Shown one piece after another: positions 12,206 to 24,372 of a stretch of DNA of 64,000 nucleotides. The position numbers and the translations under genes are program-made. Position 1 is the stretch's first letter, and each line of letters opens with the position of its first letter. This DNA is from Rhynochetos jubatus (lineage: Eukaryota > Chordata > Aves > Eurypygiformes > Rhynochetidae). The notes under the pieces are model-generated. The model was not told the origin of the DNA, searched no databases, and worked only from the letters and a program-made list of their open reading frames with translations. The stretch is taken from positions 7,092,001-7,156,000 of the forward strand of contig CM050668.1 in NCBI GenBank assembly GCA_027574665.1, written 5' to 3'.

Positions 12206-15200
12206 ATAGAGCACTTAGTCTTTACAATTACAAGGATGAAAAGGGTAGATGTGATCCACATCTGTGCTTCCCAGAATCCTTTTCAAAAGGTCAGATTTTG
12301 CCCATTACAGTGGGCATAATAAAAAATAACTATTGGTTTAGCGGAGTTACTTCCCATAGTCATTGAGCTTCGTGAAGTCAGAACTTACGATACTAGATCA
12401 AAGTGCTTCATGTTGTTTATTCTTTGATGGGATTGCAGTCATAGCCATTTGAAACAGAATGGCTCCAGCTCCCATCCATCCATGAACCTCTTTCCAGTTT
12501 CAATCTGTTAGCTCTGCAGTTCTGCACCATCTCTCAGATTTGCAAACGCCTCCAAAATCAAAAGCATGGTGAAACGAAAAAGTTCCCCTCAAAGCATAAA
12601 CACCGTAATCTACCCTAAACTATTCACATTGAAAATAGGAAATCTGAAATATCAAAACCACAAGCATTCAAGTGTTTCCATGAAGGATAATCAGGATGTT
12701 AGACTTACTAATAATTTTATGTAGATATTCACGCTAGGAAAGAACTCATATGGTCCTTTTCGGTTCTGTATTTCTGTTTGTTAGAAAGTGGTATGTCTGT
12801 AGAATTTCATCCGTTGTTGGCTGTCCTAGATGTCTTCAGAATAGCATGTGCTGTCCACCAATGCTATGAGGCTAGGAATTTTAGCCCAGCCAATGCTGTC
12901 TGATCTACATCCTGACCCCTCCATACCCTTCAAACTGGGAAAGTTTTATAGTCAGAAAGGCTGTTACAGAAATTTGCCCAGCTCTGCTTATCAGCCTTGG
13001 CCCATCTGGAAAACAGCAGAATTGGAGCTGCAAATGGCTTTCTGCTCACATCTTTCCCTCTCTCCCATGCCCCAGAGCTACACAATGGGAGACCTGTTCA
13101 GAATATCATAGTCGAGTTTTGCCTACAGCGCTATGCTGAGCAGATACAGGCATCTGCAAAGAATTCATATTTCAAGACATGCTGGTTCCAATGTATCTGA
13201 AAATCACAGCTCGTCAGCAGGAATGGATGCAGTCTGCATTGCTAAACGCTTGGGTGCACTCATATAATTGCATAATTCGATGTTGTGAACTCCCTCTTCT
13301 CAGACAATGTGTTTTAGATATTGACTGCACAGCAGGTCAGCTTGTGCCAGAAAAACAAACAGACTGCTTTGCTTAGTACAGCAGTATAGGGAAGGCTGGG
13401 AATAGGCTATGACAGGAGACATTAGCCTTGTTAATTGTTGTCACTGTGATGTGGTCAAAGCATTTCAACCTAGCTTTTAGCAGTCCAGACTTCATGCACT
13501 TTTTTTTTTCATACAGCGATGTGTAGAGGGACTAATCCAGATTGGCTTCTGATTACATTAGTCATGACATAGGCAGTTCTCAGTCCAAACCACAGGCTGT
13601 CAAGTGCATGACACATACGGATACAAGGTGGACTGTGCACCAGAATGTGGCACAGAGGTGCACAAACTTCTGTTCCACATGGTGTGCTGCCTGTCCTTAC
13701 GAAAATACTGGGTAGATCAAGGCATGTTGTAGGACTCCCTAATAAAGTATTTATTCCAGGCAAGTTTCACAGAAGGATGAAGAGATCAGATCAGAGCCCA
13801 TTAAATCCCTACCTGTGTTTGGAGAAGGTGATGAAAGTTATGATGAAAGTGCCCAGCTATAGCATGAACTCATTACTGATTAGACACTAAAGAACTGTTC
13901 TCATCAGTGTCCTACTCATAAGAAACACTTCATTTAGAGCATGCAGTTAACCACAAAATCCAAATTGCTTTTTGCTCATAGAATTACTTGACGCATCTGA
14001 AAGCTTACGCACAGGCAGCCCAACAACTAATCATGTTAGGCCACACGATCATTTAGAGGTAAGCTGGAAATTAATGGCCATCCCCTCTTCTGCTTTTTGC
14101 TTGAATCAAGGTACCTGGGGCTCTTGCAGTCAGCAGAAGCTGACATCCTCAGAGTAGCTTTGCTCCCAGAGAAGCCATTGGGAATTACAGACGGGAAGAA
14201 AAAGTCAAGTTATGCACTAGCAGCTGAGCTGAGAAAACAACACAGGGTTTTGTTTTCACCTTGAGCAAGGGAACAATAACCATGTGGGCTGCAAATGTAT
14301 TAGGTATGTTAGGGACTTGTTTGCCTTACAGAATATTTCCAAGGGCCTGAGGTTCTAAGTATACATGTTTTTTTTCAAAATGGATGCAGTTAGAATGACA
14401 CAGCCTTCCCTCTCTGGGGACACCAGAAAAGCGAAAAAAAAAAAAAAGCTTAATTAAGGCATAATTTCTTTTTCTCTTCTGCAGGGGCTATCGCTATTCT
14501 GTGAGACAGATAAAGCAGCACATTAGAAAGGTGCATAAATTGTGCTGCCAGGGAAACGTGACTTTTGTTCTTGTTTTGTTACTTCCTTTAATCCTACATT
14601 CAGCATTCCTGCTGAGAGCAGACTGGTAGAAGCTTGTGAATAATGGAGAGGCATAACACTTAGCAAAGTCATCACTGTGTGTATCTGCTGCACAGAGTAT
14701 TTTTATTTAACCCTTTCTTTTTAATAGGTGCTTCAAAGTTATATACACTGAGGGAATTACATGCAGAGAAATCAAAAAGATACCACAAAAGTAATAAGTA
14801 TACCAGAAATAGTAAATACCTGCTAGGGTTTTGGGGTTTTTTTCCCAGGGTATCTATTTTCTAGGATGAAGTGACAGTTATAAACATGTTAGAACAGCCT
14901 TTTTTTTTACTTTGGAGAGATGAGAAATGCTGTCTAACTTGTGTGATATAGGGAGAACACTGCCCGAGCAGTCCATCACCTCAACCTCCCATAACACCAC
15001 CCTTCCAGAAGATACCTTTTCTATACACACTCTCAGGATACACAGATGCCCAGTTGAATTAAGTTAAAAGAAGATATGCAAATATATTAGGGGTTTCCTT
15101 AATGGCAGGTGTGGTGGTGCGAATGAAGCAGTATGGAGAAACAGACTGAAAAATAATAAGGCACAAAGCCGTGTGAATCTACAGGGGAATGAAAAAAGCT

Positions 15201-16919
15201 TAGCAAGTGATGTGAATTGGCAATTCAGCTGCTTACAAACCAGCTGTGATTGATTATCATCAGTGCTCAATTAAACTGCCCGAATTGGGGTGGTGCTGGG
15301 ATGGTTTATAGTTGGAGGCTAGTCTGGTTTGTTGTGGTGCTTACTGTAAGCCCTACCAAGATGCAAGGTAGGTTTAGGAAGTGGTGCAGTTACCTGTAGA
15401 CAAGGGTGGGCCCCTTTATAGTCAAATGCTGTGATTGCCTCTTCCAGCATGTTTTAAAGAAGCAAAATCCATAACATAGAAAGGTGAAAAGGGGAGAACT
15501 CTTGCAAGAGAATGAGGCACTGATGGTGAAGGCTGGTTTTGGAGGCAGCGTGCTCTCTGGAGATTACAGCATGGCATTAGGGGAGGAATGCAGTCCTGGC
15601 TTGCCTTCTGGTTGTATGTGATATGTAGCTTTGTGCATATCTCATGGTTAATCTTGTGATCTCCTTGTAAGCTGGGGCTGATAAAACTCACCTAACTATC
15701 ATCTCTTTCACAAGGTTTTCTAAAAGGTTGGTTATTTAATTAGGAGTAATTTATCATGATGATTCCTATTTAGAATAACTTTCCAGAGGTCCTAATAGAC
15801 TAGGCCTTAACCTGAGTTCAGACACAAGTGCTGTTCAAAGCCTGCAGGGCCCAGGATGACAGGAAGGAAAGCTGGTTGTGCCCAGCTGTGGGTTACAGGC
15901 AGAGCTGAAAGGGGGCAGCAACTGTCTCATCTGGTAGCCCAGGAAATCCTTTGTAAACGTGAAGGAATATAAGAAATGGTTGGTCCTGAAAATCAAGAAA
16001 TAGGCTGGACTGGCTCATTCCCCACAGGACTGTGGGCACTCCCTTCTGATTACTACCTGGGACCTTGATCATGAAGAACAGGAATGTAGTCAGGGTATTG
16101 CGAGAGAAGGGTCTGAGCTGGGCTGTCCAGGTTTGTGCTGGGTGGTCAACAGCTCTCTTTTGTTCCGGAGAGCTGCAGAAACTGAGATGAAAAGCAGTGT
16201 AGCATGCTACAACTCTGACACAAGCTTTATACACACACAGAAAACAGTTGTTTGTAGTCAGCTCTTTGTACCAGTTTTGTGATTTTTAAATTATTGGCAA
16301 AGGGGGGAAACCCAAGTGATTTGAGACGCATCGAATCCACCTGACCTGGGCTGTGGTAGATATGGTTCAGTTGAAAAGTTCTAAGCGCTAGAAATAATGG
16401 CCACTGGCACTCTGCTAGTGTTCACCAAGTCAGCCGATTCCATGTTTGGGCAGGTAAATAAATATCTGCCTGCATTTGGGAGAGCAGGGAAGTGAGGACA
16501 TGCAGTGACCTCTACACAGCTGAATCATAGGAATCTAAACCTGCTGGATGAATCCTGTATTCCTGGCTAAAACTTTCTCTCCAGCTTGCAGTACTATTCC
16601 ATTCTTATAACTGAAACTGAATCCCTTTTGCGTAGGAGTCCCTAAACCCCTTTTACATCTCTGCAAGTTTGATGTAGAGCTTCTGTTCATGGCTGTGGCA
16701 AAGCCGGGGACAGCAGTGTGTCTGAGCCAGCGTGGGTACGTGCACATCAGGGTTGCTGTGGTGGAGACAGCCCTTACTGCAAGCTGCACACCTGGGCTCT
16801 GCCTGCCCGGGCAAGGTCAGAGCCTACCCGCAGCTGCCGAGTAACATCAGCTCTCTCAGGGATAAGCAACATACTCCGTTTTCAGTGACATCCCCTGTGC
16901 CTTGAGGTGACAGAGCAGT

Positions 16920-17600
16920 GAGAAAACAGCTACCCAGTAACATTGCGCAAGTACGCATTTTCTCGCGGTCCGGGAAATGACTTAAGGAAGAAATCGAGCT
17001 GCTTAGGCCGCTGTGTTTATTGCTGCCGCTTTTGGCGTGCAGCAGCCACCCAGATGAACCAAGCCCCTCGGGGCTGCAAATCCCCTCCTCGCTGCGGCCG
17101 TGCCGTGGTCTCTCTCGCGGCCGCAGGCTCTCTAGCACAGTAGCAGCCATGCCAGATGGTCCTGAAGCAGGAGAAGTGTTTCGTAACAGGATTCAGGGTA
17201 TCCCCGGAACGCCGCATAGCTATAACGGGAAACCGCGCAGCAGGGGCCGGCCGCGTCCCTCGCCCCGTCGCAAACCTGCCTTGCCCCCACCCGCGCCGGG
17301 AAAGCGCCTGCCCTGACCAAGCGGGAGCTCTTCCCGGGGCTCTGGTGCCCTCTGCAGCCAGGCGGGCCGGGCCGGGCCAGGAGCGGGTGCCGAGCCCCGG
17401 GCCGGGCAGCAGCCGCGGCGCAGGGCGGGCGGCGGGGTCGGTGCTCCCCGACGGGAACTGCGGACAATCGCAGGAAATGAAAAAATGTAATCCTGCCGGG
17501 AGACAGCTATTTTCATTAGACTGACTTAGCACGCTGGTGCTGGGGTGTCGGGGGTCGCTGCCTTCGAGAAGGAGTCGTGCAGCCGCGGGGAGTTTCTATG
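16920..17600. promoter_or_regulatory. Orphan CpG island midway between KSR1 and WSB1
   Basis: Sharply bounded GC- and CpG-rich stretch, densest at about 17050-17480, with a NotI-type GCGGCCGC near 17117. It is about 17 kb from the KSR1 start and 17 kb from the WSB1 3' end, so it belongs to neither known promoter. The frames crossing it on both strands match no family I know. It may be an alternative KSR1 promoter (minus strand), a long noncoding RNA promoter, or an enhancer-type island. Confidence 0.6.
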
Positions 17601-18232
17601 CACGTATGGGCACACGGGGCGTGGGGGTGGGGGTGGATGTATTTCTTTCTCCCCATTATATTCTGGGTTTTCTTAACCCCTGTCCGTGAATTCTGTAAAA
17701 GGCAACCTAGAGATCCCCCTCTGTGCTTTAACTGAGCTGCAGGCAGGACAAATAAAGGACCTGCTTTCTTTAGATGTACATAAACCAAGAGCAGCCCTCT
17801 TGCAGCCTCTGGAATAACAGCAGCTTAAATAAACTGAGAGCCAGATCTCTTTTGCTCCCTGTCCTCTTGCCTTCTGTGTCCAAGTGCTGTTTCATGCACA
17901 AGGAATATTTACAGTACGGGCAAACGTAAACTACTCTCCCCACGTCCAGTTCCTCTACTTATACAAGCCTCTTGCATCTCCTGTGGACCTAAATATTCTT
18001 CTCCTAAATATTTTGAACCTAAATACTCTTTTCTTCATTGTGCCATGCATTTATTCATGTATTTGAGCCAGAAGCCTCTGTCCCCAGGAGCCTCTGTCAG
18101 GGATTGCCTCCCCACCGTTTGTGTCACTAGGGAATATAGTTAGGGACAGATCTAGGATAAGAAAATTGTTCTTGCCCCAAAACATTGACAATCCTTGTGT
18201 GTGTGTTTATAAAATAGCAGAGGTATGTATAC

Positions 18233-18268
18233 TTTTATATATTTTTTATATATATATATGTATATAGA
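18233..18268. repeat. (TA)n-rich microsatellite
   Basis: TTTTATATATTTTTTATATA followed by further TA dinucleotides; an imperfect TA repeat of about 35 bases. Confidence 0.7.
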
Positions 18269-20399
18269 CTGCAGGAGCACTCCAAGGTGCTTAAGAAGAT
18301 GGAGCAAATCAGCAGTGGTCTTAACAGACTCCCTGCATTAATCATTGTCAAATCTACTTTCTTCTCAGCATGGCTTGTGAGAGTGTACGGTTTTTCCTGT
18401 TGTGGACGTGATTAAATAAGATGTATTCCAGCTGATATGGATCAGTCGTGCTGAAGGAAATGGTACCTACCCATTCCATCCCTACCGATAGCTGAAATAT
18501 GTAGGTAACTCAGAGGTGACCTCAGATCATCTCCATTATGCCGTAACAATCTCTTAAGAATTACTCTCATGTCCTGATTAAATATTTTTTCAGGTGGCTG
18601 TTGTAGTGATTTGAGCCTTATCACTGGCGTCCCATGCTGTAACATATTCTCTGTTGGAGAACTTTGGTTTCAGATCTTTCCTTTCTTTGTTTCCTGTTGT
18701 TGAAGTTGTTATTTTCTTAAGGATAGCTATTCTAAAATCATTGCTAATGTCCTGCATAAGCAATATCCCACTTTCCTCACAGGTACAGTTACCAATAGAA
18801 GTTGACTTTGATGTTCTTGGTACAACTTTGCCTTCAGCCCCTGATGTGTAGGTCTTAGCTTCTCTGCTCAGGGAGAGGAGCTCCTGGCAGTGGCTGTTGC
18901 TTAAGCACAGGTGTTGAGCAAGCTCAGAGGAAGAGGATGTTGGATCTCTTGGGCCCAGCTCAGAGCTTTGAAGACATTTCAGGATGGCGGCCAGCTGTAA
19001 GCTCGCTCATGACTCAGTGGGTTCATCAGAAGTCTGTTTTTAGCAGGCAGATCTGTCATTCAGCAACCACAATGGACACTTGTCTTGCAGATGGAGCCCC
19101 CAGGCACTTTCAGCATCCCTCTTTCCTTGAGGTGGTCTGGGGCACTCCAGTAGGGTCCTGTAGTGTATCACGCTCTGTGTCTGTGGAGGGGAATCCTCAC
19201 GTAAAGATTCTTCCTGAAGAGAGCTCTGAACAGTTTCCTTGACTTGGTGCCTTTGCTGAGCCTCAGTCTGAGCGAAACATTCCTACTTCTTCTGTCAGAA
19301 GCACAGAGACAATTAAAATAGCTCCTGCTGCTAGTGATGATTTCATAGGGGGTAAAAATAAATAGGGAAAAACAAACAAGACACAGGAAAGGCACTTTAT
19401 GATGACAAAGCGTCCTAACGCAGAGACCCTAAAATCAGGGGTGTTTATGGGTGTGTGTTCAGGCGATTTCAGAAAGAGATTTGCCTCCCTGTGGAAGTCA
19501 CTGGCTTAGCATAACTCTGGATTTGGCCTTGTGTGTAGACTGAGAATTTCCTTACCATTTCTTTGAACACAAGTAAGATCTAATCTTTTGCCACAACATC
19601 TAAAGTTGGCTACTGTGGCAGAAACACTGCTCAATCCAAACAGCAGCGAGCAAAGTAACAATGCCAACTTTATTGGGTTGGATTTTCCTGCATGCTCAGC
19701 TGACCTTTTGGCATCCAAGGAAAAGACAGATTTTCTGTAGACCTCAGCACCTGGGGATGCATCTGTACTCGTGAGCTCAGCAGCTAAGCAGGCATCAAGC
19801 TGTGACTGCTGGAATCCTGGGGGATGTGGAGCACATCCCTTCAGCTGGACCAAGGTCACGAGTCTGTTAAAAGCAAATTAGTACTTGGCAAGCTCCCTGC
19901 TGGGAGGGGAACCCAGCAGCCAACAGGAGGCCAACTTCAGGGCAGTTTTGCCATCCAAGAAAACTGACCCTGCTTAGCCTTGAAGAGATTTTTGAGCCCT
20001 GTAATCTGGATTACTTTTTTATTTAAAGAAACTGACCTCCAGCAGCCACACCAGGTCTCTGGCCCAGGAAGCGACTCCTGAGCATAAGTAAAGAAACAAA
20101 AGTTATAGCTCAAAAAAATGGGGGTGGCTAACACTGGACCTCAATTAAAAGGCCCAGGAAAAGAGGAGAGTGTTGTCTTATATACATCTCAACGTTTTAC
20201 TAGTAGATTAAGTAGTTTAACAGGTCTCATTAATTCTGTTTTGCAATTAATAAATGAAGAGGTACCAAATATTCAGCACATTTGCTCAGAAATAAGGCAT
20301 CATTAAAATTCTGGCTTCTCATTACTAGCAGCGAGCCGTGTTTCTTTTGTGTTTGAAGAGAGAATACAGACCTCCATAACACAAGTATTAACCAAAGAC

Positions 20400-20495
20400 A
20401 CAGGAAACCTGTGTTTACATCTCTCATGTTACACAGACTTCATGTGTGTCTTTGGGTAAGTTAAGTTGCGCAGCTTCTCTGTGTTTCAGACGTAG
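20400..20495 (+). repeat. MIR fragment
   Basis: ACACAGACTTCATGTGTGTC, TTTGGGTAAGTTAAGTTGCG and CTTCTCTGTGTTTCAGACG follow the MIR stretch that reads GACCTTGGGCAAGTTACTTAA then CTCTGTGCCTCAGTTTCC. Head and tail are missing or too diverged to see. Confidence 0.5.
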
Positions 20496-23400
20496 TCCAG
20501 AACTTCCCTGCCTCCCCAAAGGTGTTATGATGTAGAAGTAGGTGATGCTGAGAAGCCTCATTAATGAGCCCATGGTAGTCATATACATGCAGAAGTAAGG
20601 AAAAGGTAAGATTATCAAAGGCAGGGGAGGTGCTCAGGCACTGTTTGCTCTGACTGGCAGTGCATGCCATGGAAGTCACCCATGGTCCCCTCCCTCTGTA
20701 AATACCACTCTCATGCATTTTTGCCTCTATACTCCACTGAAAAGGTCTCTTTGGCACCCTCAGGTATTTCATGCAACTGTGTAAACTCAGGCAATGCTCA
20801 CTTAACTATCTTCATCTTTGTAACAGAAACAAGTCCTAGAAGACCCACTGTTAAACTTCCCATTTAGGCTTCTTCCTAAAAATAGTTCTGGGATTGCATG
20901 TGAGCTAGAGACATGAGTTCATACCTGCTATTCCTGGAACTTCTTTCCTGACATGAGCACCACCCAGTTCTAACCCCTCCTAAATGCACTTCCTTAAGGA
21001 GACTTCTAAAAGATAAATGATGGGTGTGATGTTGCAAGCCTGAGGTTGCTTTGTCAAGAAGGAAGAGGCTCTTTGTCCCCGTGTGGGAGTGTGATCACCA
21101 CAGAGCAAAGCACAGCGTTATTGATACAGGTATTCCAACAGACCCTGTATTCCTACCATGCTAACCTTGCATTTGCCTCCTCACACGGCCAGTGTTTCTT
21201 ACTACTCCTTTCTTACCAGAGCTGCAACGTAGTAGCCCCATGCCTGTAAGTGTGGGGAAAAGCTGTTCACATCCATGCTGCCATTTTAGAAAAAATACAT
21301 TTGAAAATACAGTCCTTGTGTTGAATAAGAACAGTTCTTCCACTTTATGCCTCTGGGAGTTACAAGCCCAAGGAAGTACTTGGTACTAACAACAATGATA
21401 GGCTGTTTGGGCGGTATTGGAGGGCAGGACCTTTGAGGAGCGCAAGAGCTGTGGAGATGTGGTAGTGCTGAACAAAAAGATGGTGCTCTGCTCTCTTCCT
21501 TGAGCCTCTGCCATTCTGTACTGTTGGGGGGTGGGGGTTGTCTGCCCAATCCCGATCACATCTGCCTTCAGGATAGACATTTCAGCATTAGAAAGTTACC
21601 TTGATGGTGGAGAGGGATGGTGTCTGAATATGAGATACTGTCCTGATCTACAGACCCTGCCTTTGTCCCCTGAGTAACTCAGCCCCTCATACTCATCTCC
21701 CTGCTCTCATAAACTTACAGTTAGTGTTACGGTGTTTTCACGGAAAAGCCCCATTTCCTGGAATCACGTGGTTTCAGTTAAACCTCAGCTTTCACTTAAT
21801 CACAGAAAATAAGCAAATTCTTCATGACGTCAGAAAAAAAGAATAAAATAAGCTTGCAGGTATGACTGCATGGGTCCCGGAAGAAGGCAACAAAGTACAC
21901 CATTTTATTTAATTATCTTAAAGTTAGCTTCCTGACACTTTTTAGATGTTTGAATGCATGTTTTTAACAGGTCACATAGAAGGTAATTGGGCAGTATTAA
22001 GAACTGAGGCACCAAAATGTTAGGGCTACATGAAACAGGAAGATGTTTGCAGAGATGGAAGTGGAATTCAGTTAGCTGCCTATTAAATCCAGCTTTCTCA
22101 CAGTTCCTTTGCTGGGAAAGGAACTGTTAACTTTATAGCAGTGAAAGACATTTGCAAGAGTCGGGTTAGGGATGGTGAGCCAAACAGAACACTAAGATGT
22201 TAAAGTTGCAACAAACCCTCAATTCTTTAAGAAAATGTCATCTCTGCATGTCAGAATAACAAAGTCATTATGAAGCTGGAAGCCTATAAAGTGGTGACTG
22301 ATGGTGTCATTGTGTTTGGGACACTTTCAGAAGGCAATTCCTCAACGCTTGCTGGAAGAGCAGTTTTTCCACTCTTCTTTAGGCTGAGAGCCAGCCTGGT
22401 CTTTCCCAGAAGCGATGAAAACAAGCAGCTTTAGCTGGAACTCTCCTGACACTTTCCAGCAAAAGGAGTCTTCCAATACAGCCCCACCAAAGAAAAGCAT
22501 GATTGTTTGCAGACCCAAAAAACACTGCTTGCAGACGTCAAGCGAGCAACTTTAAAAGAGGAAGCCAGGTTTTGATAGATGCCAGTCTCTAGTCACCATC
22601 AGGCTGATGTCACGCTCTGATGATTCATAAAGTGTATCAAGAAGGGCCTAGAAAGCTGTGCATAATGTGTGATTTCCTTCCTCTTCCTCACCAAGGGCAG
22701 CAGTTCACACATGGCCCAACTGACCTTTAATCTCAAAGGGGTGAGAGACTCCAGAGCTATTCAGGAGCAGAAAGCATTGAAGTCTTATACTTAATTGGTT
22801 GTCTGGATCTGCTTGTGTTTCATACATTGCATCTTTCCAAATGAAACAGGGGAACCAAAAGAAGTCAGAGTCTTGGCAGAACTGTTTCATACTCGATGCT
22901 GTTGCTTACAATGTACACAGCAGCTCGCAGCTTACAAGAGCCAGGGCACTAATGGGGCAGAAAATCCCACACGGTCCATTTTCTTTCTCTAAAGCTGATG
23001 AATCCCATCTGCAGCAGGACACAAATGGCTGTTACAATGCAGAGTGGAGCTGCTGCAGGATTCCCACCTCCAAACCCAGGCCAAACTGCAAATCCCTGTG
23101 CAAACACACCCTTGAGGTTTTATTACCTGCTGAAAAGCTACTTTCTCCACTCTGACCTCAGTGTCTCTGCCTTCATGTACAAACATGGGGAGGTCACGTG
23201 TGAACATCAGGGTCTCCTCTCAGGACCCTACAGAGCTGAGCAGTCATGCTTGCTTGGGGAACCAATTCTGCAGCTGACTTCCTGGTCCCCATACAGAACT
23301 GCACTGCCTCCCGCTAAAGACAGTAGCAGGTCAAAGGCACCACAGGGTCCTGCAACGACATGCACACAGAATGCTGTGGGTTTGGCTGCATTTGGCATGT

Positions 23401-24319
23401 TTGCAAGTGATTTCTGCAGTTACAGAGCAGGTGGCACCTCGAAGCTTGACAACACCGACTTCACTATTTTTTTCAGAACTATGAGCCAAGGGGAAGTACC
23501 TGGAAGGCAGCAGCTCCTTCCCTTTCCATCGAAGAGTCTATTCCCATTTCACACTCGGAGAGCAATAGCATGTGCACCCAGCAGAGAGCACTGCAGACCC
23601 AGAAAGGGTGCTGGTCGGATGAGGAGACGAATTCAAGTCTCACAAATTGTCCATAACAATTTTTAACTGGATGGGGTTTTTTTGGAAAGGTGGTTTCTTC
23701 TCCTTCCTTCCCCAGGCCTTTTTTCTTGACTAATGAATACAGCAACAAGTCAAACCAAACTTCTCAAAAGTGGAACGGATCACAGCCAAGGTCACATGTG
23801 AAAGTAAAAATTGATCAGGACACACAGAGGGTCAGAGCAGGGTGTAGGGCTGCCAGCCGCACTCATCTGAAGTGTGAGGGTCAGTACAAAATGCTGAGCC
23901 TATCATTAAAGAACATATGGCCTTAAAAATAACATGATCTTGATTTCGGTACAGAAATAATTAGAGATCGTGTTCTCAAACATGTCTCTAGAAATATAAG
24001 AAAATTGTGCTCCTCTGGCTTTGAGGTCTGATTCAGTCCATACAGTTTTGCTCTGGAAATGCAGCTTTTAAGAGCATTGATACTTGGTGTAAAATCACAA
24101 CCTCATGTTTTGAAAGAGCAGAGAAAATCAAGCCAGCAGCGAAGCTACATCTGTAATGAATGAAATAAAACCTCTGGAGCAGTCCCTGTAGGCTGACGTT
24201 AAAGAGCTGTATTTACATTTGATATTTGTTTGAGATGCAAGACAGGCACGTGCCAAAGGTACTGTCTTACCACATCAGGGAGGAAGATCAAATTCTGAGG
24301 TTGGCCATGGTTTTCTTTG

Positions 24320-24372
24320 GACTTCCTTTCTGTGCCTCGTTTATTTACTGATAAGTGAGGGATTATGTCTTC
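24320..24372 (+). repeat. MIR fragment (central part)
   Basis: TTTCTGTGCCTCGTTTATTT followed by ACTGATAAGTGAGGGATTAT matches the MIR stretch CTCTGTGCCTCAGTTTCCTC then ATCTGTAAAATGGGGATAAT. About 50 bases. Confidence 0.5.

Larger units (their letters stand above)
1160..16900. other. Intergenic region between KSR1 and the 17-kb CpG island
   Basis: Apart from the exon-like block at its left end, this is ordinary vertebrate intergenic sequence: moderate GC, many short random frames on both strands, MIR relics and short A-rich or T-rich runs. No frame shows a family motif I recognise. Two minus-strand frames with exon-like edges (6466-6852 and 9836-10090) are recorded as findings. Distal regulatory elements may be present but cannot be told from single-sequence reading. 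Confidence 0.5.
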
